Source: Gammaproteobacteria bacterium
Lineage (GTDB): Bacteria; Pseudomonadota; Gammaproteobacteria; JAADHS01
DNA length: 61,102 bases
Reading direction: 5' to 3'
Assembly (NCBI GenBank): GCA_013151745.1
Contig: JAADHS010000160.1
Coordinates: 1-61,102, forward strand
The notes beneath the pieces are model-generated. The model had not been told where the DNA came from, did not search any database, and worked only from the letters and a program-made list of their open reading frames with translations. Of the stretch, positions 29,215 to 38,432 are shown one piece after another (within the stretch, counting starts at the first letter, position 1; each line of letters begins with the position of its first letter). Made by a program: the position numbers and the translations under genes.

Positions 29215-29622
29215 ATGTATTCATTTCATCATGTTGCGATTAGCGTATCTAATATCGAGTTATCGGGTGATTTTTATAAAGCTTTGGGGTACGAAGAAGC
29301 TTTACATTTTGATGCACAAAATGATTCTTTTAAAATAAAACACCTCAAACTCGGCGAGGCATTTTTAGAGTTATTTTGGTTCAAAAATAGCAGCCATGCA
29401 CCTAAAGAAAGCAAGGAATTAGGGACTGATTTACCAATAAATGGAGTCAAACACTTTGCGCTACAAGTAGGGAAAATTGAGGATGCTAAAGAAGATTTGA
29501 TAAAACGAAAAATTGCATCTGAAATTAAAATAAGGGAAGGAGAAATTGGAGTTAAATACTTTTTCATATGTGATCCAGATGGGATGCTAGTAGAAATACT
29601 AGAAGATAAACGAGGGCTATAG
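29215..29622 (+). CDS. VOC-superfamily (glyoxalase-like) protein
   Basis: 135 aa, two beta-alpha-beta-beta-beta modules: FHHVAISVSNIELSGDFYKALGY, then VKHFALQVGKIEDAKEDL, and the closing FFICDPDGMLVEILE with the usual metal-ligand glutamate. The substrate is unknown. It is markedly AT-rich compared with neighbours. VOC genes are frequent integron cassettes, which fits the attC-like site upstream. GAGGG precedes the ATG. Confidence 0.85.
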   Translation: MYSFHHVAISVSNIELSGDFYKALGYEEALHFDAQNDSFKIKHLKLGEAFLELFWFKNSSHAPKESKELGTDLPINGVKHFALQVGKIEDAKEDLIKRKIASEIKIREGEIGVKYFFICDPDGMLVEILEDKRGL

Positions 29623-29863
29623 GTTAAGAAAAGAGAGGCAATGAAGAATATTAATGAAAAACGAAATTTTGCCATTTCTGTGTACCTATACCCGTAGCGA
29701 TTAAGTTTTCGGGCTGGCACTAATTATGATTGTTTACCGGACACCGTTAAGGTGACCACAATTTTTTCGCTATGTTATCTGAATCAATATTTTGCACTCT
29801 GTACTCGCGTCCAACTGAGTTTTCTAGGATCATGCTATTATCGAAGCACAATTGTTGCCAAAG
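29623..29863. other. convergent intergenic region with repeat copy 2
   Basis: No gene is seen between the VOC gene and lnt. The region contains the inverted copy of the dispersed repeat at 29801-29834. No second attC-like hairpin was found to close a cassette. Confidence 0.4.
29801..29834 (-). repeat. dispersed intergenic repeat, copy 2
   Basis: On the minus strand it starts CATGATCCTAGAAAAC and continues CAGTTGGACGCGAGT. It matches copy 3 at nearly all of 34 positions and is followed by AGAGTGCA, as in copy 4. Confidence 0.65.
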
Positions 29864-31354
29864 CTATTTCCGGAAATGGTAGTAACTGCCCAACGCGAGT
29901 ATGAACAACATCCACGTCACGATCGGCACATTGCCAAAACGTGCATAAGGTGTCAGGCCCGTCATCGGTTGCACGGTTTCTTTTAGAACGGCGATTTCCA
30001 AATCTGCCGAAACAGACTGAAAATTTCCCAGATGATTAACCACGGCAGTTATTCCGGTATTGGTTGCACGCAACATGGGTCGACCTAGTTCTAACGCTCT
30101 CATTTGCGCCATTTGCAAATGCTGGTAGGGGGCATCCGTCCCTTCAAACCAGGCGTCATTACTGACATTAACCAAGACGGTTGCTTGCGGTAATAATGCT
30201 ATCATTTCTTCGCCAAACGCATCTTCAAAACAAATAGAAATACCGACGTCTACCCCCGCCACATGCAACAAGGTTTGTCTTTTTTCTCCGGCACTAAAAT
30301 TGGACATCGGCACATTCATAAAATCAACCAAGGCACCCAAAACCGATTCCATGGGTAAATATTCGGTAAATGGCACTAAATGTTGCTTGTGATAAAAAGC
30401 ATTTTCTTTATTGTTTAATGCAATAACACTATTGTAATAACGATCTGTTTCCAAGTCCGTATAAAGCACGCCAAGCAAGATATCCGTTTTATTTTTTTGC
30501 GCTTCTATCTTGAGATCTTCGATAAAACCCAGTGAACGGTGATAAAAATCGGGTAAAGCCGTTTCCGGCCAGATAATTAAATCACTGTCCCAGTTGTCAC
30601 GACTTAAGTCTCGATATAAATCCATTGAAGGCTGGCGTAGCTCAGGCAACCACTTCTGATCTTGTGGAACATTGCCTTGAATCAAACTCACTTTTATGGG
30701 CTGACCCTGGGCTACAGTCCATTGTACTTGGGACAAAGCAAGACCAACCGCGATACTCGCAAACAAGATACAAGCGGCAACCCATGAAGACTCGCGTCGC
30801 ACAATGGCTACCGATAAAGCTGCAGCCGATAAAGCCAAAATCCAACTTAAGCCATAAACACCCAATATCGGAGCAAAGCCACTCAACGGACCTTCAATTT
30901 GGCTATACCCCACATTAAGCCACGGGAAGCCCGTAAAAATCATGCCTCGCAGCCATTCAATCAGCACCCAAACCGAAGCCAGTAACAACATACAGAAAAT
31001 TGGTTTACTTGTTTTAGACAGCAAACGAGCGGCTAACAAACCCGCAAGGGCAGGAAACAAAGCTAAAAATGCGACAAATACGGAAACAATAAAGAGGGAC
31101 AAACCCGTTGAAACCCCTCCATAGCCGTGGATACTGGTATAAATCCAGGTCACACCCAAACCAAACAAGCCCAGACCAAAAAACCAACCTCGCAAAAAAG
31201 CCTGCCTTGGCGTTGCCTCAATCCAGGAAAAAAATAATATCGCCAAAGATAACAAGGCGATAACATAGTAGTTATGCGGCGCAAACGCCATCGGCATCAT
31301 TGCACCCGCAATTAAAACGCCAACAATATGCCATTTTTCGTTTAAGCTATTCAT
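29864..31354 (-). CDS. lnt: apolipoprotein N-acyltransferase
   Basis: Inner-membrane enzyme that adds the third acyl chain to lipoproteins. About seven N-terminal helices are followed by a periplasmic nitrilase-like domain. The Glu-Lys-Cys triad is visible in WPETALP, YHKQHLVPFTEYLP and ISICFEDAFGEE, and a final helix closes the protein. 496 aa is typical length. Its substrates include the lipoproteins encoded near 45-47 kb. Confidence 0.93.
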   Translation of the reverse strand: MNSLNEKWHIVGVLIAGAMMPMAFAPHNYYVIALLSLAILFFSWIEATPRQAFLRGWFFGLGLFGLGVTWIYTSIHGYGGVSTGLSLFIVSVFVAFLALFPALAGLLAARLLSKTSKPIFCMLLLASVWVLIEWLRGMIFTGFPWLNVGYSQIEGPLSGFAPILGVYGLSWILALSAAALSVAIVRRESSWVAACILFASIAVGLALSQVQWTVAQGQPIKVSLIQGNVPQDQKWLPELRQPSMDLYRDLSRDNWDSDLIIWPETALPDFYHRSLGFIEDLKIEAQKNKTDILLGVLYTDLETDRYYNSVIALNNKENAFYHKQHLVPFTEYLPMESVLGALVDFMNVPMSNFSAGEKRQTLLHVAGVDVGISICFEDAFGEEMIALLPQATVLVNVSNDAWFEGTDAPYQHLQMAQMRALELGRPMLRATNTGITAVVNHLGNFQSVSADLEIAVLKETVQPMTGLTPYARFGNVPIVTWMLFILALGSYYHFRK

Positions 31355-31571
31355 AATAGTAAGAGTGAGAGCGTTTCGCTGTTATCGTTGCACTAAGGGA
31401 CTGTAAATAATTTCTGTCAAGGAATATACCATTTTGCTTGCCCTGAGACATAAAAAGCTCGCTCTCAAAAAACGGGGGCTACCTCACTCAGCAACCGACC
31501 TGAACATCCGGTTTAAAAAACGTCTCCAAATACGGTAACATCATCCTGAATACCGTAAGGAGTGATTTGGA

Positions 31572-32435
31572 ATGACATTTTCAGACTTTATAACTCAACA
31601 TGAAATAACGATTCGTTTAAGCTTTTTTTTCGGCGTTTTTGCTTTGATGGCGCTATGGGAAATCAAAGCACCACGACGAGCGTTGATCGTCTCCAAGGCA
31701 ATGCGCTGGGTCAACAACCTGGGTCTGGTCGTGTTGAACAGTATTATTTTACGCTTGCTTTTTCCGGCAGCGGCAATCGGCGTAGCCGCTTTTGCGACTG
31801 AGCACGGCTGGGGGCTATTCAATCATTTCAGGATTCCCATTCCCTTGGCCGTGGTGCTTTCTGTCATCGCGATGGATTTCATCATTTACCTGCAACATGT
31901 GCTGGTTCATGCTATCCCCACCCTGTGGCGGCTACATCGGGTACATCATGCTGACCTCGATTACGATGTCACCACCGGGGCACGCTTCCACCCCATCGAA
32001 ATTATTCTGTCGATGTTGATCAAATTTGCCACTATTGTAGTGTTGGGCGCACCCGTTGTCGCCGTCGTGATTTTTGAAGTGATATTGAATGCCATGGCCA
32101 TGTTTAATCATGGTAACGTGGGTCTGCCCTCGAAACTGGATCGCTTCATGCGACTCTTTGTTGTCACACCGGATATGCACCGAGTACATCACTCAACTGA
32201 GGACAACGAAACCAACAGTAACTTTGGTTTCAACCTCTCAATTTGGGATCGCCTCTTTGGCACTTACATTGCTCAGCCTCGCGCTGGCCACCTTAAAATG
32301 GACATCGGCATTCACTACTACCGAGACCCCAAACAAGTTTCCCAACTTCCGGGCATGTTGACTCTTCCCTTTGTTGGTAAAATCACAGGGTATGCCATTA
32401 ATCGACGTGAGTGGAAAAAACCAAACAAAAAATAA
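31572..32435 (+). CDS. sterol desaturase / fatty acid hydroxylase superfamily protein
   Basis: 287-aa membrane di-iron protein with about four helices. The histidine clusters expected for the diiron site are present: HVLVH, HRVHHAD, a central HNGN-like region and HRVHHS. It probably hydroxylates or desaturates a lipid; the substrate cannot be read from sequence. A single-gene unit, divergent from lnt. Confidence 0.85.
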   Translation: MTFSDFITQHEITIRLSFFFGVFALMALWEIKAPRRALIVSKAMRWVNNLGLVVLNSIILRLLFPAAAIGVAAFATEHGWGLFNHFRIPIPLAVVLSVIAMDFIIYLQHVLVHAIPTLWRLHRVHHADLDYDVTTGARFHPIEIILSMLIKFATIVVLGAPVVAVVIFEVILNAMAMFNHGNVGLPSKLDRFMRLFVVTPDMHRVHHSTEDNETNSNFGFNLSIWDRLFGTYIAQPRAGHLKMDIGIHYYRDPKQVSQLPGMLTLPFVGKITGYAINRREWKKPNKK

Positions 32436-32806
32436 TAAAAATTTATCTCCCCACATGGGTACAAAGTGTCGCTACCTCGGTATTGATTTTATGCGTCCCT
32501 GCCAAAAATCGCCTCGCTTACGTGACAACGGATCCTTTTTGCCCCAACCACGCCCTGCGTAACCCCCCATGTCAGCATACCTGTCGCTGGAAAAAGTGCC
32601 CTTGTGGGGTACATTCGCGTCCAACTGCGTTTTCTAGGTTCATGATAGACAATGACACAAAAAAGGTCTGCATCTCTCTGCCTCCCGATTGGCTAATTTG
32701 ATGAAGCCATATTTGATGTTTTTTTGATTTTTTTATGATATTTCCTTGACCTTGCGTTTATTACACTGCTCGAATAATAAGTACAGTTAAACCTAGGAAA
32801 AATAGT
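32436..32806. other. intergenic region with repeat copy 3
   Basis: 371 bp without a credible gene. Two loosely similar stretches (about 32449-32485 and 32565-32592), both containing CCCC..CATG then TGTCGCT, suggest an old local duplication. Repeat copy 3 lies at 32611-32644. A TAGGA ribosome site precedes the ATG at 32807. Confidence 0.4.
32611..32644 (-). repeat. dispersed intergenic repeat, copy 3
   Basis: On the minus strand CATGAACCTAGAAAACGCAG is followed by TTGGACGCGAATGTA, the closest copy to the consensus of the four. Confidence 0.65.
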
Positions 32807-33751
32807 ATGAAGTATCAGATATGTGAAAAATGGTTTTTACTCACTTGTCTTTTTATTTTTGGCTTACCATCCGTCGCTTTTGCCGATGCTACCGATGCGG
32901 CTGACGGTCACCACGGCGCTGAAAGCAGCATCGAAATCGAATATTTTAATACAGGTAACTCGAAGTCCAATATCGGAAATGCACAAGTTGAGACCTCTGG
33001 TGTGCTTATTCAGACTGAGTACGAAGCAAACAACAAAGTCTTTTCTTTTAATTACGAACGTTGGAATTACAACTGGACAAACCCGGAGAATCTTCCTTTT
33101 TTTTCCGGTATATCCAATGTTCCCTGGAGTACTTTCAATACACTACAATTTGGTTTTGCTTATGAGCAAGAAATAAAGGATAAATGGGAATTTAATTATT
33201 ATGCTGAAGCTGAATCTTCTTTTGAAAAAGAAAGAAGTGGGTCTAATGAATATGAAATAGGTGTCGATTTTATTTATGAGTCATCCGAAGTATGGACTTA
33301 TACACTAAATGTTAATTTGGAATATTTGGATGCAACAGGCGTAGAACCAGGAGTAGATTTAGAAATCGAATGGAATCACCATAAAAAAGAAGGTTGGTCA
33401 GGTGAGTTTGAAATAAGCAGTGAATTTCCAGAAACGAGTTTGACTTATCACTTCAGCAAAGCACTTTCGACCACTATGTTTTATAATGAAAGCGGCACTA
33501 ACACGATTAGGCTCTCTGACAGCAGCCCAGTGAGCGGCATGCAAGGTGGTTATTTCGAAGACGAGTATAACAGTCTTGGCATGCAACTTGACTATGAGTA
33601 TGCGTATGAAAGTTACGTGTCGTTTTCATTTCAGAAAAACACGGGAAGGAGACTTTCCTTTGTCGACAGCTCAGGGAAAGAAGAAACAGAAACGACATAC
33701 GAATTTGCTGATACTATCGAAGCCTCAATTGGGTTGTCATATACATTTTAA
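32807..33751 (+). CDS. outer-membrane beta-barrel-like protein, unknown
   Basis: 314 aa with a signal peptide ending VAFADA. The mature part is acidic and rich in Tyr/Trp/Phe/Ser in alternating patterns (about a dozen or more strands) and ends in GLSYTF, the C-terminal aromatic signature of OM barrels. I do not recognise a family. It is 276 bp upstream of nikR on the same strand, so it may or may not belong to the metal locus. Confidence 0.6.
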   Translation: MKYQICEKWFLLTCLFIFGLPSVAFADATDAADGHHGAESSIEIEYFNTGNSKSNIGNAQVETSGVLIQTEYEANNKVFSFNYERWNYNWTNPENLPFFSGISNVPWSTFNTLQFGFAYEQEIKDKWEFNYYAEAESSFEKERSGSNEYEIGVDFIYESSEVWTYTLNVNLEYLDATGVEPGVDLEIEWNHHKKEGWSGEFEISSEFPETSLTYHFSKALSTTMFYNESGTNTIRLSDSSPVSGMQGGYFEDEYNSLGMQLDYEYAYESYVSFSFQKNTGRRLSFVDSSGKEETETTYEFADTIEASIGLSYTF

Positions 33752-33799
33752 TCCGTCATTTTACCGAGTTGTTATCTCCTTTTTTACCCTAACAGTACT

Positions 33800-33829
33800 T
33801 TGACACCCATATAACATGGTACTGATACT
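33800..33829 (+). promoter_or_regulatory. candidate promoter upstream of nikR
   Basis: TTGACA (33800-33805) and GATACT (33824-33829) with an 18-bp spacer. The -35 is perfect and the -10 moderate. The implied leader is long, about 190 nt. Confidence 0.35.
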
Positions 33830-34027
33830 GCCAAAGTATATGTGATTGCTTTTTGAGTCGGCTCATTGCTTTTCTCTTGTTTCTTCGTTGTGGGGAATGT
33901 GAACAGGTATCCGTTATGAGTTCTTCAACTGACAAAGCCGGGATGATAAAAGCAGAAGTTATTGCGTTCCCACTCCTGACATGGCACAGTTTAAAAATAC
34001 TATAAATCGTGTTTGGAGGTTGTTTAC

Positions 34028-34498
34028 ATGTCTGAGTTGGTCAGGTTCGGCGTTTCTATTGATCATGGCCTGTTGGATCAATTTGATAAACAAATTGCCC
34101 GTAAGGGGTATAAAAATCGTTCTGAGGCCATTCGGGATTTGATTCGTGACCATATGGTAGAACAGGAATGGGAAGCCAATACGGAGACCGTCGGCACCTT
34201 CACCATGGTCTACGATCATCACACTCGAGACCTTTCGCTAACCTTAACGCACCTTCAGCACTCCTTTGTTGGCGAGATTTGCTCCGTACTGCATGTTCAT
34301 CTTGATCATAATAACTGCCTTGAAGTATTAGTATTGAAAGGCAAAGCCCAGTTGCTGCAATCACTGGCCGACAAGCTGGTCAGTGTACGGGGCGTTAAGC
34401 ACGGCAAACTGACCATGACAACGACCGGGGAGGCCATGCCAAGCGGTCCGGGAGACCATAGCCATGCACACTCTGATGACGGGCACTCCCATTCCTAA
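34028..34498 (+). CDS. nikR: nickel-responsive regulator NikR
   Basis: Ribbon-helix-helix repressor, 156 aa. Residues 1-50 are the RHH DNA-binding domain ([16 protein letters not shown]). The C-terminal ACT-like domain has the four high-affinity nickel ligands His78, His89, His91 and Cys97, each two higher than the E. coli numbers. The tail after residue 140 is an added His-rich segment ([14 protein letters not shown]) not found in E. coli NikR. The start at 34028 follows GGAGG. It is the natural candidate to control the operator at 40.66-40.71 kb. Confidence 0.95.
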   Translation: MSELVRFGVSIDHGLLDQFDKQIARKGYKNRSEAIRDLIRDHMVEQEWEANTETVGTFTMVYDHHTRDLSLTLTHLQHSFVGEICSVLHVHLDHNNCLEVLVLKGKAQLLQSLADKLVSVRGVKHGKLTMTTTGEAMPSGPGDHSHAHSDDGHSHS

Positions 34499-34513
34499 AT
34501 GGAAGAGTGACAA

Positions 34514-34555
34514 TAAAAAAAGCCGAAGGGGTCGCTGACCCACTTCGACTTTTTT
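34514..34555. terminator. bidirectional terminator between nikR and a convergent porin gene
   Basis: An A7 run, a stem AGCCGAAGGGGTC pairing with GACCCACTTCGACT (small mismatches), then a T-run. The A-run and T-run flank the hairpin, so it can serve both strands. Confidence 0.75.
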
Positions 34556-34608
34556 GCTGTTTCATGCACCTACCGAAGCAGTATGCATATATTTTTTTCA
34601 GGTCAAAC

Positions 34609-35646
34609 CTAGAAACCCACCTGGAACTGGGCTAATAAAACATTGTCGGTATAGCCGATGCTTTCAACAATACCTGTAAAGCTATCGGTATCGCCACTGG
34701 CGAACACATAGTTCAACTGAATACGCGCATCTTTCTGCTTTTTAGCCAGAAAAATATTCCAACCAAGGTAGGTATTGCCCAGGCTGGTACTATTGCCACT
34801 GGCTGTTTCGCTGTCAGCAGCATAGTGACGAAGAACAATTTCGTTCATTTTATTGACTGCGTAACCACCATGCACATACCAAACACTTTCGTCGTAATCT
34901 TTCTTGCCTTTTACATTACTACCAAAAATGTACTCCGCTTTAAACGTCATCGCACCCATTTTGTAGTAACCGGCCAGATCAAATACCGTGTAATCTTCTG
35001 CAGCGGATCCTGAGTCCTGGGTGCTGACACCATAGGAAGCCTCAATGTGCAGATCTTCGTTCATGTCATACATCACCCGACCCGCGTAGGCCGTACCGTC
35101 ACCGGCTTCCCCAAAGTCAACGGCACCCGAACGCTGGGCAGGGTTGAATACACCTACATCATAACCAAAGCCCCCCAGCTTGCGACCGCTCACCATCAAA
35201 CCAGCAGCACGATTTAACACCAAATACGATTCCAAACCCCGCTTGGTAATATCCAACTGCTTGCTGGCGTTGCCGAAGTCCATGCCAACAGGTGTTTTGA
35301 AAATACCGGCACTGATCTTGGCAGCATCATTAAATTTATAACCCACCACCGCATCTTGGATGATTTCAGGTATACCGATGCGGTCACCTTTATCGGTTTT
35401 ATTGAAATCCGCTTGCAGCTTGCCCCACACTTTGCCATGTGTAATTTGGTAGCCCAGACGGATACTATCAGCACCAAAACGTAAGCTATCTGCCGTATTC
35501 CCTTCCTTGCCCTTACCAACAGCAGCGGTAATTTGAGAATAACCAAAGAAGTTGGCTTTCGTGCTACTTTCATCAGCGGCACTCACCATCATCGGTGCGG
35601 CAACAACCGCTGCGGCTGCGGCCAGGGTAATCACATTTTTTTTCAT
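34609..35646 (-). CDS. OprO/P-type porin
   Basis: 345 aa with signal peptide (…MMVSAADE) and a barrel ending AQFQVGF. The order of segments (RLGYQITHGKVWGKLQADF, VVGYKFNDAAKISAGIFKTP, NRAAGLMVSG) resembles the phosphate/polyphosphate-selective porin O/P family rather than general trimeric porins. Specificity is not readable. It lies between nikR and a second porin gene, so a metal-complex substrate is possible but unproven. Confidence 0.7.
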   Translation of the reverse strand: MKKNVITLAAAAAVVAAPMMVSAADESSTKANFFGYSQITAAVGKGKEGNTADSLRFGADSIRLGYQITHGKVWGKLQADFNKTDKGDRIGIPEIIQDAVVGYKFNDAAKISAGIFKTPVGMDFGNASKQLDITKRGLESYLVLNRAAGLMVSGRKLGGFGYDVGVFNPAQRSGAVDFGEAGDGTAYAGRVMYDMNEDLHIEASYGVSTQDSGSAAEDYTVFDLAGYYKMGAMTFKAEYIFGSNVKGKKDYDESVWYVHGGYAVNKMNEIVLRHYAADSETASGNSTSLGNTYLGWNIFLAKKQKDARIQLNYVFASGDTDSFTGIVESIGYTDNVLLAQFQVGF

Positions 35647-35882
35647 GAAACAATTCTCCCCAATATTCGAATTATTTTAATTCAAAAACATACTTCAAGC
35701 ATCAAGATTATATTTATAGCAGTAATCGATGGAAATGCAACACTTTTAATCATTATGTTACAGAGATTTATACCTTTTTGTTGTTTTTACGCAACAATCA
35801 TGTAAAGCGTATTGTGCTCTTTATATGTTGGCGTAAGGTATAATACTTATTACAATAATACTTAACACAGGGAGCCATAAAA
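35647..35882. promoter_or_regulatory. divergent porin promoter region
   Basis: A consensus TATAAT lies at 35839-35844, in the right place for the rightward porin gene, but with no clear -35. An inverted repeat ACAAT/ATTGT (35794-35798, 35811-35815) lies just upstream and could be an operator. The 40.7-kb heptamers are not present in intact form. Confidence 0.35.
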
Positions 35883-36944
35883 GTGAAAAGAAATCTAACG
35901 ACGCTGTCGATAGCCGTAGCGCTGGCAACACCTTTAACCGCTGGGGCAGTCGAAGTTGCCGGTGAAAAACTGGACATATACAGCAAAATTCATGTTTCGA
36001 TTGACTATAGCGACCAAGATGATCCTGATGTCAATAACGATGGCATGAGTATTTCCAGTAACTCCTCTCTCCTCGGCTTTAAAGGCAAGCTACCCTTGGA
36101 AAACGGAATGAAAGTCATTTGGCAAGTTGAGCAAGAAGTACGTTGGGACGACAGCTCCACGGGTAATTTTGCCAATCGTAACAGCTATGTCGGATTGGCC
36201 AGCGACGCGAACAGCCTTCGCGTTGGTGTCTATGACACCCCCTTCAAAACTGTGGCCTCAAAATGGGGGTTATTTGGCGACTCCGTCGGCGAACGTCGAG
36301 GCATGCTCGGTGCTGGTAATCAAAATGGTAATCAACTCAACGAGCGCGTCAAAAACTCGGTGATGTACCAGTTCGAAAATGAGACACTGAATATTCAAGC
36401 CATGTATGCCGTAGAACCAGAAGACACTTCCAATGCGGTTGATGATAACGACAAAGCGATGTTTGGCGCTGGCGTATGGTGGAAAATCAGCAGCCTCACA
36501 CTCTCTATGGCTTACGAAAATTGGAAAGAACACAGTGCAATCCGGGATGGCCAAGCTTTCCGTGTTGCCGCTGTCTACGGTCTCGGCGACCACCAGTTGG
36601 GAGGCATTTATGAGAACATCGACTCCGATACAGTTAACGAATGGCAACGTAACGCCTTCGGCGTAAACTGGAAATGGCAGTTTACGGGGCACACTGATGT
36701 TCGTGCTCAATACATGATGGTAGATGATGCCGACAATTCACCGAACACCGCTGCCAGCAAAATCGGTCTCGGCGTCTTTCACAAGCTGGACAAAAAGGCT
36801 GACGTTTACGTCGCGTATGCGATCACCGACAATGACGATAATGCCCAATTCCAAGCGGTCGATGGTGGTCACGGCAATGAAGTCAAAACGGTTAATGGGG
36901 GCACCCCTAGCTCCCTCTCTCTGGGAATGATCTACAAGCTCTAA
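35883..36944 (+). CDS. Gram-negative porin (trimeric type)
   Basis: 353 aa, GTG start with GGAG 8 nt upstream. The signal peptide ends LTAGAVE. The porin pattern is clear: SSNSSLLGFKGKLPLENGMKVIWQVEQEV, NRNSYVGLASDANSLRVGVYDTPFK, an acidic constriction-loop region, and a C-terminal LSLGMIYKL. Probably general diffusion of small solutes. Confidence 0.85.
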   Translation: MKRNLTTLSIAVALATPLTAGAVEVAGEKLDIYSKIHVSIDYSDQDDPDVNNDGMSISSNSSLLGFKGKLPLENGMKVIWQVEQEVRWDDSSTGNFANRNSYVGLASDANSLRVGVYDTPFKTVASKWGLFGDSVGERRGMLGAGNQNGNQLNERVKNSVMYQFENETLNIQAMYAVEPEDTSNAVDDNDKAMFGAGVWWKISSLTLSMAYENWKEHSAIRDGQAFRVAAVYGLGDHQLGGIYENIDSDTVNEWQRNAFGVNWKWQFTGHTDVRAQYMMVDDADNSPNTAASKIGLGVFHKLDKKADVYVAYAITDNDDNAQFQAVDGGHGNEVKTVNGGTPSSLSLGMIYKL

Positions 36945-36971
36945 AAGACGATACGCATACGAGCTAGGTAC

Positions 36972-37014
36972 GGTGATGACCGGGGAAATATTTTTCCCCG
37001 GTCATCACCTGTTT
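36972..37014 (+). terminator. strong hairpin terminator after the porin gene
   Basis: A 16-bp perfect stem (GGTGATGACCGGGGAA at 36972-36987 with its complement ending 37009) and a 6-nt AT loop, followed by TGTTTT. The T-run is short, but the stem is the strongest in the window. Confidence 0.7.
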
Positions 37015-37154
37015 TCTGAAACTGAATCGCTCTTATCTAGCCCGAAATTCTCACAGGGACACGTGAAAATCGCGCAGTAGATTGTTTTCACAATGGATAT
37101 GGTAAGCAAGAAGAATAGAGATAGAGGTCGTGTGAATCCGGTGAGAAATGCGGG

Positions 37155-37763
37155 CTAGTTAGCATCGCGTATAAACGCAGCCAACAACACAGCCGCATCT
37201 CGTATCGCTACAGCAAATTCGCGAGTGGCCTTATCGGATGAAGCCAGTTCGTCGGCTTTGGCGATTAATTCTTCTAGGGAAAGTCCGGCGTAATCTGCAA
37301 TCAGAGCCGTACCCACATTGCCCTCAAAATCCACCACATATTTTTCATTGACACTCAAAATGGCCGCCTGAGTAAGGCGATGATCTGCATCAATGCCCAC
37401 AGCAAACTCAAGATCACCATGACGATAATTTGTTTTACCCACATAAGCGGCTCCGACGATCACGTTGCTCTGTCTATCGGTGGCCCGGTAGTAGCTGTAA
37501 AGTTTGTCATCCAACTCGACACGGTAGGTTTTTTTCGCCCACTCGACTCCATCGGCTTTCAATGGCTGTTTACGCTTGACGATTTTGGCACCAGCGGGCA
37601 ACATTTCTTTGAGTGCTGCTTTTTTCTTTATAAAATCGACGGTCGATCCCGCATGACCTTTATGCGCCTGGACATTTTGTGACCCGATGGCGAGAGTGAG
37701 ACCCACGACCAACAAGGGAGCAAACAAATAAACAAGCGGACGATGAGTATAATTCAATTTCAT
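37155..37763 (-). CDS. exported FMN-binding-domain-like protein
   Basis: 202 aa with a signal peptide/anchor (…AIGSQNVQAHKGHAG). The core (YYRATDRQSNVIVGAAYVGK, then LEFAVGIDADHRLTQAAILSVNEKY) resembles the fold of FMN_bind/RnfG-type domains. The Ser/Thr-Gly-Ala-Thr flavinylation motif is missing, so covalent FMN is unlikely. It starts with a HKGH metal-ligand-like sequence. Last gene of the putative NikR-controlled operon. Moderately sure of the family, unsure of the role. Confidence 0.5.
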   Translation of the reverse strand: MKLNYTHRPLVYLFAPLLVVGLTLAIGSQNVQAHKGHAGSTVDFIKKKAALKEMLPAGAKIVKRKQPLKADGVEWAKKTYRVELDDKLYSYYRATDRQSNVIVGAAYVGKTNYRHGDLEFAVGIDADHRLTQAAILSVNEKYVVDFEGNVGTALIADYAGLSLEELIAKADELASSDKATREFAVAIRDAAVLLAAFIRDAN

Positions 37764-37795
37764 TTTAATTCCTTATATTAATGGTAATAGCGCAG

Positions 37796-38431
37796 CTAAT
37801 TTTGCTCTGCTGACTTCATCAGCCACAGCTCCCATAACACTCGGAATGAGATGAAAGCAAAGCAAAGCCCTATGGTCGTGCCCATGGCGACGGTCAGATA
37901 AGCAAAACTACCCGAAACAAAACGCACTAAATTGAGGCTGATAATATCGCCCCATAAACCGAAAAACAACAGTGTAACGACGAGAGCTTTAATCGTTTCT
38001 GTCAATTGTGTGAGACAAACAAGTCCCCCCATGGCCAGCAAAAGCAAAGCAAACGACAACAGATGAACATGAGAAACCTGCGCCAGAATTTGCGGCGGCA
38101 GCGTATCATCGCCACTCATTCCCGCACCATGATCCATCTTGGACATATCCATTTGCGAGTGATCCATTCCCTCCATACTCATTTCGCCTTCATCGTCGAA
38201 AGAAAATTCTTCTTCGGCAAAGCCTTGCTCGGCGATCGCGGTCGCCTCAGTACTGGAAAGGCTTTTATCGGCATAATGATCGGCAATGGCTTGTGGACTC
38301 ATACCGACGGACAACGCGGCATTAAACACCGCAGCTAAATAACCACTCCCCAAAATAATAATAAAACCACTGATTAAGATTTTCCATGAAAAAGACACCT
38401 TGGCAAAGTTAAATGCGCTGAGCATCATCAT
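37796..38431 (-). CDS. four-helix inner-membrane protein with Met/His-rich loop
   Basis: 211 aa. One helix lies at about 14-34, then an extracytoplasmic region with a Met/His/Asp-rich metal-binding-like stretch (MEGMDHSQMDMSKMDHGAGM, about 83-102). A cluster of three helices (about 122-200) begins HVHLLSFALLLLAMGGL. No named transporter family is recognisable. It overlaps no neighbour: the DUF4198 stop is 1 bp away, implying translational coupling. A candidate permease or redox partner of the metal system. Confidence 0.55.
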   Translation of the reverse strand: MMMLSAFNFAKVSFSWKILISGFIIILGSGYLAAVFNAALSVGMSPQAIADHYADKSLSSTEATAIAEQGFAEEEFSFDDEGEMSMEGMDHSQMDMSKMDHGAGMSGDDTLPPQILAQVSHVHLLSFALLLLAMGGLVCLTQLTETIKALVVTLLFFGLWGDIISLNLVRFVSGSFAYLTVAMGTTIGLCFAFISFRVLWELWLMKSAEQN

Positions 38432-38432
38432 C

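Noticed and set aside
35760-35770. Second NikR-type operator between the porin genes
   Set aside because: GCAACAC and ATGTTAC occur nearby, but the 18-bp pitch and mismatches do not reproduce the 20-bp pattern at 40.7 kb.
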